Below are positions 28,093 to 35,381 of a stretch of 64,000 bases of DNA, one piece after another. The notes under the pieces were generated by a model. The model searched no databases, was not told the origin of the DNA, and saw only the letters and a list, made by a program, of their open reading frames with translations. Location: NCBI RefSeq assembly GCF_009707125.1, contig NZ_WLVL01000040.1, positions 124,001 through 188,000 on the forward strand, in the 5' to 3' direction. This stretch comes from Arsenicicoccus cauae (GTDB lineage: Bacteria > Actinomycetota > Actinomycetes > Actinomycetales > Dermatophilaceae). The first letter of the stretch is position 1; each line of letters starts with the position of its first letter. The position numbers were made by a program, and so were the translations under genes.

Positions 28093-28833
28093 GTGACCCG
28101 TCACGTGCTCGTCCTCGGCGGCACCACCGAGGCCCGTCAGCTGGCAGCGCTCCTCGCGGAGCGCCCCGAGTCGTATGCCGTCCGCTACTCCCTCGCCGGG
28201 GTGACGTCCGCGCCGCGGGTCCCCGACGTCGAGGTCCGGGTCGGGGGCTTCGGTGGCGTGGCCGGGCTGACGGCATACCTCCGCGCGGAGCGCGTCGACG
28301 TGGTCGTCGACGCCACCCACCCCTATGCCGCCCGGATGAGCGAGCATGCGGCGCAGGCCTGCTCGCAGGTCGGCGTGCCCCTGGTGGCGCTGCGCCGGCC
28401 GGGGTGGGAGGAGCAGGACGGCGACGACTGGCACCGTGTGCCGACGCTCGCGGACGCCGCCCACATCGGGGCCTACCTGGGGCGGCGGCTGTTCCTGACG
28501 ATCGGGCGCCAGGAGGTGGGGGAGTTCGCGTTCCTGCACGACACCTTCTGCCTGGTGCGGTCGGTGGACCCGCCTGCGGTGGTCCCGCCGTATGCCGAGG
28601 TCGTGCTGGCTCGAGGGCCGTTCCGCGTCGAGGGGGAGCTGGCGTTGTTGCGCGAGCACGCGATCGACGTGGTGGTGACCAAGGACAGTGGGGGCACGGC
28701 CACGGCCGCCAAGCTCGAGGCGGCGCGGCGACTCGGGCTGCCCGTCGTGATGGTCGACCGCCCGGACGTGTCGGACGTGCCGACCGTCGACGACCCCGAG
28801 GCCGCCGTGGCGTGGCTGGAGGCGCGGCGATGA
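28093..28833 (+). CDS. cobK: Precorrin-6A reductase
   Basis: NADPH-dependent reductase converting precorrin-6A to 6B. It has 246 residues. LVLGGTTEARQLAALLA is the usual N-terminus, DATHPYAARMSEHA the mid motif, and VTKDSGGTATAAKLEAARRL the C-terminal one. GTG 28093 gives the typical family start; an ATG nine bases earlier (28084) is also possible. It is divergent from cbiD. Immediately after it the cobalamin block is interrupted, and cob genes resume only at 35878. Confidence 0.94.
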   Translation: MTRHVLVLGGTTEARQLAALLAERPESYAVRYSLAGVTSAPRVPDVEVRVGGFGGVAGLTAYLRAERVDVVVDATHPYAARMSEHAAQACSQVGVPLVALRRPGWEEQDGDDWHRVPTLADAAHIGAYLGRRLFLTIGRQEVGEFAFLHDTFCLVRSVDPPAVVPPYAEVVLARGPFRVEGELALLREHAIDVVVTKDSGGTATAAKLEAARRLGLPVVMVDRPDVSDVPTVDDPEAAVAWLEARR

Positions 28834-28943
28834 GGATCATCTCGGCCGACGAGGCGCGATCGGCCTGCGCAGGCTCGGCACACGGGGAACGTTCCGCGTC
28901 CGCCAAGGTGGGGCGACCGCCCTGGCCGTCCTGGTGGGGCTGA
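28830..28943 (+). pseudogene. Truncated 37-codon ORF at the island edge
   Basis: An ATG overlapping the cobK stop (ATGA) opens with MRIISADEAR, which looks like a genuine coupled gene start. The frame ends after 37 residues in composition-driven sequence. A hydrophobic stretch in another frame (about 28964-29046, QLVLVLLLVCTTV) has no convincing start. I read this as the stump of a gene once coupled to cobK, cut when the island formed. I cannot name the parent. Confidence 0.4.
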
Positions 28944-29161
28944 CACTCCTCGCAGACCTGCGCCAGAGGCAGGTCGGCGTCCGGTGGTGGATCCAGCTCG
29001 TGCTCGTCCTCCTGCTGGTCTGCACGACGGTCCGCGCCGTGCTGGAGTGGCGCTCACGGGCCCGACTTGCCCGCGCCCCAGGCGATCTCACTGCGATGAC
29101 CGTGGCTCCTGAGGTGCACACCACCCACCACCGCCTCGCCGCGGGCCCGCAGCCGGCAGGC

Positions 29162-29392
29162 ACCGAGCACGACGACGACGACGTCGGGGGCGATCGTGTC
29201 GATCGACTCGAGGATGTGGCGGAGCATCCCCTGCAGCGCCCGGATCGGCTGGCCCTGGCGGTCGGTCAGCCGCGTGTGCGCCCGCGCGTGGTGGTTGCGG
29301 TGCAGCAGCGACGGCGCGTCGACGACGAGCAGCAGTCGGCGGGCACGAGACCCGAGTGCATGCTCCCACGCGGGTCGCGACGAGGTCAGGTC
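29162..29392 (-). pseudogene. Remnant of a 5'-3' exonuclease gene
   Basis: The minus strand encodes about 77 residues resembling the N-terminal part of a stand-alone or PolI-type 5'-3' exonuclease: LLLVVDAPSLLHRNHHARAH, then LTDRQGQPIRALQGMLR and DTIAPDVVVVV. The first acidic metal site (VVDAPSLL) is there. The sequence that should follow (the DD motif and helical arch) is replaced by unrelated sequence after VVVVVLG. There is no start codon in a proper context, and it overlaps the last bases of the regulator gene. It is a decayed fragment. Confidence 0.65.
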
Positions 29393-30909
29393 GTGCGGGG
29401 GACGTGGATGTCGTAGTGCGCGATCTTGCGGTAGACCGTGGCCCGGCTCATGCCGAGCTCCTCGCCCGCCTCCTTCATCGAGATGCCGGGCCGGGTCAGC
29501 ACCCGGACGATCTCGTCGCGCTCGAACGTCTCGATCCTCGTCAGGCGTCGGGAGGCGCCCGAGACCACGTCGGCCGGGAGGTGGCGTACGTCGATGGTGT
29601 CACTGCGGCGGGCCGCCTGGGTGACCACCTCGACCAGCCGGCGCGCGTTTCCGGGCCACCCGCAGTCGCGCAGCGCCGCCTCGGCGGCGTGGGTGAAGGT
29701 GACCTCGCGACCGCGTGCGCGTCGGGCCGCCAGACGCGCGAGCGGGAGCACGTCCTCGGTACGCTCGCGCAGCGGCGGCACCGCCACGATGGTGTCGACG
29801 AGCGGTGTCAGGGCCGGCGGGAGCGCGTCGAAGCGACTCGCGGTCATCGCGAACGGGACGTGGTCGCCGCCGTGCGCCCGGACCCGCGCCTGCACGACGA
29901 GGTCGCGCACGTGCTCGGCCACCCACTCCGGCAGCAGGTCGACGTCGCGGACGAGGATGCTGGTCCCGGGCTTGCCGAGCTCCGGGATCCAGAGCCCCAG
30001 CCACGCCTCGCTGTCCTGGGGTGCCGGAGGTGAGGCGGCAAGGATCCGGTCGCGCGGGAAGGCCTGCCGCAGCGCCTGGGCCAGGACGGTCGCCCGCCCG
30101 GCGCCCTCCTCGCCGACGGCCAGCACGATCCGCTCGTCGCGGATCGCCGTGCCTGCCCGGCCCAGCACGTCGGCCCAGGCCGGTCCGAGGTCCGCCAGGC
30201 TTCCGGTGCCCGGCTCCAGCCGCGAGGTCTCGACCCGGAACACCTCGCCGCGCTGCGGGACCCGCGCCTTCTGGCCGCGCGAGCGCGCCAGCATCATCGC
30301 GGAGGTGTTGCTCGCCGCCGACTGGGCGAGCGCGAGCAGGAGGTTGCTCGACTGGGTCGACCACGTGGTGAGGTTGACGCAGCCCTCGAGGTGACCGCTG
30401 ATCGGGTCGAGCACGGGCACGGCCGCGCACGTGTAGGTGCAGAGGCTGAGGGCGTAGTGCTCGTCGGCGCGGACGACCGTTGGCGCACGGTCTGCGATGG
30501 CGAGCCCGAGGCCGTTGGTCCCGACGGCGCGCTCGGCGTACGCGAAGCCGGGCGCGAGGTGGACGGCGTCAAGGGCGCGGAGCAGCGAGGTGTCGCCGCT
30601 CATCCGGTTGAGGACGAGGCCGTCGGCATCGGTGAGCATGAGGGAGACCGGCTCGTTGATGAGGGTCTGGTGCAGGCTGGCGAGCACCTCGCGGCCGCAC
30701 TCGAAGAAGAGCGACTCATCGTTGAGCGTGCCGGTGAAGGACGGCTCGACCGCCTCCAACGAGACGCCGTAGTCCTGGCTGCGCTGCCACGAGGCGACGA
30801 GGCGAACGGACATCTGTGAGCCGAGGGCGGGGATGGCGCCGAGCGAGCGCCGCACCTCACGGTGACGACGGGCCCGCTCGGACACGGCCTGGTCGTCCAC
30901 CGGGACCAC
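29386..30909 (-). CDS. GAF/Fis-type transcriptional regulator with degenerate AAA+ domain (MimR/AcoR-like)
   Basis: A 507-residue activator-like protein. The N-terminal region and a GAF sensor (about 80-215, with VGTNGLGLAIADRAPTVVRA and LCTYTCAAVPVLDP) resemble AcoR and actinobacterial MimR. The central AAA+ part (about 235-410) is degenerate: the Walker A position reads GEEGAGRAT without the lysine, and there is no GAFTGA loop. The WPGNARRLVEVV segment is retained. A Fis-type helix-turn-helix ends the protein (ISMKEAGEELGMSRATVYRK). It should therefore work with an ordinary sigma factor. GTG 30909 has an AGGAG site. It is divergent from the amidohydrolase operon, which it probably controls. 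Confidence 0.88.
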   Translation of the reverse strand: MVPVDDQAVSERARRHREVRRSLGAIPALGSQMSVRLVASWQRSQDYGVSLEAVEPSFTGTLNDESLFFECGREVLASLHQTLINEPVSLMLTDADGLVLNRMSGDTSLLRALDAVHLAPGFAYAERAVGTNGLGLAIADRAPTVVRADEHYALSLCTYTCAAVPVLDPISGHLEGCVNLTTWSTQSSNLLLALAQSAASNTSAMMLARSRGQKARVPQRGEVFRVETSRLEPGTGSLADLGPAWADVLGRAGTAIRDERIVLAVGEEGAGRATVLAQALRQAFPRDRILAASPPAPQDSEAWLGLWIPELGKPGTSILVRDVDLLPEWVAEHVRDLVVQARVRAHGGDHVPFAMTASRFDALPPALTPLVDTIVAVPPLRERTEDVLPLARLAARRARGREVTFTHAAEAALRDCGWPGNARRLVEVVTQAARRSDTIDVRHLPADVVSGASRRLTRIETFERDEIVRVLTRPGISMKEAGEELGMSRATVYRKIAHYDIHVPRTT

Positions 30910-30975
30910 CTGCCTCTCCTGCTCGCCTCCTGTGACGGACGTTACATCCTCGACGGCGACACGACCTCAGGGATG

Positions 30976-31015
30976 CGTTTCAAATTGAGACGCCCGCGGA
31001 TCTCAGATTGAGACG
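30976..31015. promoter_or_regulatory. Two palindromic operator-like sites in the divergent promoter region
   Basis: CGTTTCAAATTGAGACG (30976-30992) and GATCTCAGATTGAGACG (30999-31015) are imperfect palindromes of the TCTCAnnTTGAGA type, with centres 23 bases apart, about two helical turns. They lie upstream of a TAGCCT -10 box (31048-31053) for the amidohydrolase operon. GAF/Fis activators commonly bind such TGTCTCA/TGAGACA palindromes. An 8-bp inverted repeat (31015-31022 with 31039-31046) overlaps the presumed -35 region. Confidence 0.7.
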
Positions 31016-31105
31016 TCGTCGCAGTGCGACGGCCCGTCGCGACGACCTAGCCTGCGGAGGGTCGCGTGATCAGCGTCACATCATGGCCCGAGCAGGAGGA
31101 CGCAC

Positions 31106-32149
31106 ATGTACACCAAGGACGGCGAGTCCTACTTCATCGTCGACGCCCACATCGCCCTGTGGGACGCGCGCCCGGAGAACCAGCGCAACATCCACGGCAA
31201 GCAGTTCATCGACTGCTTCTACGACTACCACCGCAACCTCTCCCCGGAGGATCAGGCCTGGGAGTACGACGAGTTCCTCTACCAGGGAGGCGAGCGCCTC
31301 ATGCGCGACGTCTTCGACGCCGGGATCGTCGACCATGCGATCTTCCAGCCGGCTCACCTCGGTGAGTTCTACGCGAAGGGCTTCGCGCAGGCCGAGGAGT
31401 CGTTCGAGCTCGCGCGGGCCAACCCCGGCAAGCTGACGTACAACCACCACTTCGATCCCCGCAACGGCGAGGCCGGTCTCGACCAGCTTCGGGCCGACCA
31501 CGAGGCCATGAAGTTCCGCGGGGTCAAGCTCTACACCGCCGAGTGGCACGGGCAGTCGCGGGGCTGGAAGCTGAGCGACCCGTGGGCCTACCGCTACTTC
31601 GAGGTGTGCCGCGAGCTGGGCATCACGAACGTCCACATCCACAAGGGCCCGACGATTCGCCCACTCGACCGCGACGCGTTCGACGTCGCCGACGTGGACC
31701 ACGTCGCCAGCGACTTCACCGACCTCAACTTCGTCGTCGAGCACGTCGGCCTGCCGAGGCTGGAGGACTTCTGCTGGATCGCGACGCAGGAGCCCAACGT
31801 GCATGGCGGCCTGGCCGTCGCGATGCCGTTCATCCACACGCGTCCGCGATACTTCGCGCAGATCATCGGCGAGCTCATCTACTGGATCGGCGAGGACCGC
31901 ATCCAGTTCTCCAGTGACTACGCGATCTGGACGCCGCGTTGGCTCGTGGAGCGGTTCGTCGACTTCCAGATCCCCGACGACATGAGCGAGTACTCCCCGA
32001 TCACGACAGCGCAGAAGAAGAAGATTCTCGGGCTCAACGCCGCCAAGATGTACGACATCGAGGTGCCGGCCGAGCTCCGTCTGCCCACGGCGGGGGAGAC
32101 CGCGACCGGGCCCCGCGAACCGGAGCGCGCCGACCTGGCGGCGGTGTGA
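31106..32149 (+). CDS. Amidohydrolase family protein of alkane/ketone monooxygenase clusters
   Basis: A 347-residue amidohydrolase-superfamily protein, of the type encoded after mimABCD or prmABCD diiron monooxygenase genes. Visible segments are FIVDAHIALWDARPENQ, GVKLYTAEWHGQSRGWKLSD, NVHIHKGPTIRPLDRDAFDV, VVEHVGLPRLEDFCW and QFSSDYAIWTPRW. The first metal motif reads HIA rather than HxH, so the usual second histidine is missing. Other likely ligands (HIH, EH, SDY) remain. In propane/acetone clusters its role in maturation or metabolism is not settled. It is the first gene of a three-gene operon. Confidence 0.9.
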   Translation: MYTKDGESYFIVDAHIALWDARPENQRNIHGKQFIDCFYDYHRNLSPEDQAWEYDEFLYQGGERLMRDVFDAGIVDHAIFQPAHLGEFYAKGFAQAEESFELARANPGKLTYNHHFDPRNGEAGLDQLRADHEAMKFRGVKLYTAEWHGQSRGWKLSDPWAYRYFEVCRELGITNVHIHKGPTIRPLDRDAFDVADVDHVASDFTDLNFVVEHVGLPRLEDFCWIATQEPNVHGGLAVAMPFIHTRPRYFAQIIGELIYWIGEDRIQFSSDYAIWTPRWLVERFVDFQIPDDMSEYSPITTAQKKKILGLNAAKMYDIEVPAELRLPTAGETATGPREPERADLAAV

Positions 32150-32151
32150 CG

Positions 32152-32949
32152 ATGACGCTCGCACCAGCCCCGACGTCGTACGGCGACGAGGTCCGCGTGG
32201 CGCTCTCGGCGGTCCTCGACCCGGAGCTCGACGAGCCGATCACCGACCTCGGGTTCGTCCGGTCGGTCGCGGTCGACGATGCCGGGGGAGTGGAGCTGCA
32301 CCTGCGGCTGCCGACATCGTTCTGCTCGCCGAACTTCGCCTACCTGATGGCCTCCGACAGCAAGGACGTGCTCACGGCGCTTGCGTGGACCGGGCAGGTC
32401 GTGGTCGAGCTCGACGACCATCACGACTCCGACAAGATCAACGCCGGGCTCGCGGCCGACGCCGGCTACCGCGGCACCTTCGCCCACGAGGCGGAGGAGT
32501 CGCTCGACGAGCTGCGCACCACGTTCCGACGCAAAGCGCACACGGCCGCCATGGAGCGGTGCCTGACCGCCCTGCTGCGCGCCGACCCCGACCGCGATGT
32601 CGAGTCGCTGGGCTCGGTGACCCTGGCCGAGCTCCCGGCCGGACCGCACACCGACGCGCTCCTGAGGCGCCGGGACACCGTCGGACTGCCCCTCGACCCG
32701 GATGCCCTGGTCCTCGTCGACCACGACGGGGTGCCGCCGGACGACGTACCCCTCGCCGTGCGGCGGGCCCGGTCCACGCGCATCTCGATCGACGGCAACG
32801 CGCACTTCTGCCGCGGCCTCCTCCGGACCCGCTACCCCGGGTCCGAGGACGACCAGGTCCACCGCCCGGACGGCGCGGAGCGCGCCGACGAGGCGTACGA
32901 CCCCACCTTCATCCCCCTCACCTCCCTACGGAAGGACCCCCTGTCATGA
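32152..32949 (+). CDS. DUF59/MIP18-type metal-sulfur assembly protein
   Basis: A 265-residue protein with an N-terminal MIP18 (DUF59) domain (about 8-105): LDPELDEPITDLGFVRSVAV and the cysteine in TSFCSPNFAYLM, as in SufT/PaaD-like proteins. The C-terminal part is specific to the monooxygenase-associated subfamily. The ATG at 32152 follows the amidohydrolase stop by two bases, and the gene overlaps the alcohol dehydrogenase by four. In known clusters it is thought to help metal-centre assembly of the monooxygenase; here no such client is encoded nearby. Confidence 0.85.
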   Translation: MTLAPAPTSYGDEVRVALSAVLDPELDEPITDLGFVRSVAVDDAGGVELHLRLPTSFCSPNFAYLMASDSKDVLTALAWTGQVVVELDDHHDSDKINAGLAADAGYRGTFAHEAEESLDELRTTFRRKAHTAAMERCLTALLRADPDRDVESLGSVTLAELPAGPHTDALLRRRDTVGLPLDPDALVLVDHDGVPPDDVPLAVRRARSTRISIDGNAHFCRGLLRTRYPGSEDDQVHRPDGAERADEAYDPTFIPLTSLRKDPLS

Positions 32950-33980
32950 GCACGATGCGAGCCGTCCAGGTCATCGGCTACCACCAGGACCTCGAGATGC
33001 GCGAGGTCGACGTCCCCGAGGTCTCGGGACCGTTCGACGTCATCGTGCGGATCGGCGGCGCTGGCGTATGTCGCACTGACCTCCACATCCTCGAAGGACA
33101 GTGGGCGGAGAAGACCGGCGTCGCGCTGCCCTACACGATCGGTCACGAGAACGCCGGCTGGGTGCACGCCGTCGGCTCCGCGGTGACGAACGTCCGCGAG
33201 GGCGACAAGGTGATCGTGCACCCGCACATCACCTGCGGCCTGTGCCGCGCCTGCCGCACCGGAGACGACGTCCACTGCGAGAACAGCCAGTTCCCCGGCG
33301 TCGACACGAACGGAGGGTACGCCGAGTACCTCCGCACGTCGGCGCGCAGCGTCGTGCCCATCGACGACGACCTCGAGCCGGCCGACGTCGCCGCCCTGGC
33401 CGACGCCGGGCTGACGGCGTACCACGCAGCGGCGAAGGCGGCGAGGCGGCTGACGCCCCGGGACACCTGCGTCGTGATCGGCGCCGGAGGCCTCGGCCAC
33501 ATCGGCATTCAGGTCATGAAGGCGCTGTCGCCCGCGCAGCTGGTGGTGGTCGACCGAAACCCGGAGGCCCTCAAGCTCGCGCTGGACCTCGGCGCCGACC
33601 ACGGAGTGGTGGCCGCGGGCAGCCAGGTCGAGGAAGTCCTCGAGATCACCCGGGGCACAGGGGCGGAGGTGGTGCTCGACTTCGTCGGCGAGGGCGGCTC
33701 GACCAGCGAGGGCATCGCGATGACACGCCAGGCCGGCGACTACCACGTCGTGGGCTATGGCGAGAACGTCGACGTCCCCACGATCGACCTGATCTCGGCG
33801 GAGAAGAACGTGATCGGCAACCTCGTCGGGTCGTACAACGACCTGTGCGACCTCATGGCCCTCGCCGCTCGAGGCGCGGTCACCCTGCACACGCAGAAGT
33901 ACGCCCTGGACGACTTCCAGACGGCGATCTCGGACCTCGACGCCGGCCGCGTGCGCGGTCGCGCGATCCTCACCCCCTGA
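32946..33980 (+). CDS. Zinc-dependent NAD(P)-linked alcohol dehydrogenase
   Basis: A 344-residue medium-chain dehydrogenase. Catalytic zinc ligands are in AGVCRTDLH and IGHENAGWVH. The structural zinc cysteines are in CGLCRACRTGDDVHC, and the cofactor site is GAGGLGHIGIQVMKA. It is the alcohol dehydrogenase that accompanies propane/acetone monooxygenase clusters, where it oxidises secondary or primary alcohols. It overlaps the DUF59 gene (ATGA). The zinc and cofactor sites are intact, so it is expected to be active. Confidence 0.92.
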   Translation: MSTMRAVQVIGYHQDLEMREVDVPEVSGPFDVIVRIGGAGVCRTDLHILEGQWAEKTGVALPYTIGHENAGWVHAVGSAVTNVREGDKVIVHPHITCGLCRACRTGDDVHCENSQFPGVDTNGGYAEYLRTSARSVVPIDDDLEPADVAALADAGLTAYHAAAKAARRLTPRDTCVVIGAGGLGHIGIQVMKALSPAQLVVVDRNPEALKLALDLGADHGVVAAGSQVEEVLEITRGTGAEVVLDFVGEGGSTSEGIAMTRQAGDYHVVGYGENVDVPTIDLISAEKNVIGNLVGSYNDLCDLMALAARGAVTLHTQKYALDDFQTAISDLDAGRVRGRAILTP

Positions 33981-34046
33981 CAAGGAGAACGAGCCTGAAG
34001 TCGTCCGGCGCGCTCCAGGGCTCGGTGATGAGCCGGGGCCTCGGAC

Positions 34047-34322
34047 GTGAGCGCCTCGGCCCTCGCGCTCGCCGTGGTGGTCACGATCGTGGGCTTTGCG
34101 CTGTGAGTGGAGGCGGCGCTGCCGCTGCCGTCGATCATCACGGGCGGGTTCGGCGGCGCGGCCGTCTTCTTCGACACCGGCTGCGACCTCGGCGGCGCGC
34201 TCCTGGCGATCGCCGTCGGGACGGTGTTCGGTATCGTGTCGGAGGAGGTCGGCGGGCTCATCCAGTCGTCGATCGGCTCCGCGCAGACCGCCACGACGCG
34301 CGTCGCCACCCCCACAACCTGA
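34047..34322 (+). pseudogene. Hydrophobic ORF broken by an in-frame stop
   Basis: A frame opening at GTG 34047 encodes ALALAVVVTIVGFAL, meets TGA at 34104-34106 and continues in the same frame as VEAALPLPSIITGGFGG and GGALLAIAVGTVFGIV to 34322. It looks like two to three membrane helices of a larger transporter-like protein, interrupted by a nonsense codon. No parent family is certain. It fills most of the 350-base gap between the dehydrogenase and the monooxygenase-fold gene. Confidence 0.4.
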
Positions 34323-34333
34323 GGAGACACACC

Positions 34334-34657
34334 TTGATCTTCATCACCGCCAAGTTCCCCGTCCGTCCTGAGCATGCCGACGCCTGGCCCGAGATCTCCC
34401 GTGCCTTCACCGAGGCCACGCGCGCCGAGGAGGGCTGCCTGTGGTTCGAGTGGTCGCGCAGCCTGGACGACAGCAATGAGTACGTCCTCGTCGAGGCGTT
34501 CCGCGACGGCGATGCCGGTGGCGCGCACGTCAACAGCGACCACTTCAAGGCTGCCCAGGCCGAGCTGCCGCAGTACCTCTCCGCGACGCCGAAGGTCGTC
34601 AGCCAGTCCGTCGACCAGGACGACTGGAGCGAGCTCGGCGAGATGCAGGTCGACTGA
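34334..34657 (+). CDS. Antibiotic biosynthesis monooxygenase (ABM) domain protein
   Basis: A 107-residue protein with a single ABM-type dimeric alpha/beta-barrel domain. ITAKFPVRPEHADAWPEI, GCLWFEWSRSLDDSNEYVL and EAFRDGDAGGAHVNSDHFK match the family, whose members include YgiN-like quinol monooxygenases and detoxifying enzymes. The start is TTG 34334, eight bases after GAGGAG. No ATG or GTG fits as well. It may be the last functional gene of the island operon. Confidence 0.82.
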   Translation: MIFITAKFPVRPEHADAWPEISRAFTEATRAEEGCLWFEWSRSLDDSNEYVLVEAFRDGDAGGAHVNSDHFKAAQAELPQYLSATPKVVSQSVDQDDWSELGEMQVD

Positions 34658-34661
34658 CCCT

Positions 34662-34743
34662 CGGCGCGCCGGTGCGCGATCGTGAGCAGCCACGACAGCG
34701 CCTTGCCGCTGGCCGCGTCGAACCGAGCACTGGTGCGCCACAC
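34662..34743 (-). pseudogene. Fragment of an ECF sigma factor (SigK-like)
   Basis: The minus strand encodes GEVWRTSARFDAASG then KALSWLLTIAHRRA. This is the characteristic region 2 segment of SigK/RpoE-type sigma factors (promoter melting and -10 recognition). It is only about 30 codons long. A stop lies just upstream, and the downstream frame runs antisense into the ABM gene. No other part of the sigma factor was found nearby, so it is a remnant. Confidence 0.6.
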
Positions 34744-34835
34744 CTCGCCGCCTCGTCACCGTCAAGGCCGCGGTCGAGCGGTTGCGCGCCTGACCGGCCC
34801 GGCGGCGAACGGGCTGCTGGTCCGGGTCGACCGGA

Positions 34836-35372
34836 TCAGTAGCCCGTCCGGCCGTCGACGGCCTCGCGGAGCAGGTCCATGTGGCCGAGGTGGCGGGCAT
34901 ATTCCTCGACGAGGTGCACCAGGATCCACCTCAGGTTGAGCTGCTCGCCGTGGCGGAGCCCGCGGACGGGCGCGTCCAGGTCGGACCAGGCCGCAGCGGT
35001 GGCCCGGGCGGTGACCAGCACCTGCTCGTATGCCGCGACGTCCGCCACCGCAGTCGCCGGCGACCCGTCCTCGAAGTCCCCGTCTGGGCGGTCGGGGGTG
35101 CAGTAGCGGTCGGGCACGTCCTCGTCGAGGAGGACCGCGCGCAGCCAGTACTCCTCGACCTCGGTCAGGTGGCGGATGACGCCCAGCAGGCTCAGGCTCG
35201 ACGGCGGGACCGCGCGTCGGGCCAGATGCTCCGCGTCCAGGCCCGCGACCTTGAGCAGCACCGTCTCGCGGTAGAGCTCGAGCCAGGTGTCGAGGCTCTC
35301 GCGGTCACCCGCGAGCTTGGGTGGGTCGATGCGCTCGTCGGCGCGCTCGGGGACGACGTGGTGAGTGGGCAT
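34836..35372 (-). CDS. DinB family protein (DUF664)
   Basis: A 178-residue four-helix DinB-like protein with a probable metal site. Histidines in LGVIRHLTEVEEYW and LVHLVEEYARHLGHMDLLRE are at the expected positions of a three-His metal centre. Relatives include mycothiol-dependent enzymes and proteins of unknown function. The ATG follows a TAGCGT -10 box by six bases, so it is likely leaderless and independent. Unlike the rest of the island it contains a GTATGCC word. Confidence 0.88.
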   Translation of the reverse strand: MPTHHVVPERADERIDPPKLAGDRESLDTWLELYRETVLLKVAGLDAEHLARRAVPPSSLSLLGVIRHLTEVEEYWLRAVLLDEDVPDRYCTPDRPDGDFEDGSPATAVADVAAYEQVLVTARATAAAWSDLDAPVRGLRHGEQLNLRWILVHLVEEYARHLGHMDLLREAVDGRTGY

Positions 35373-35381
35373 GCGGGCACG

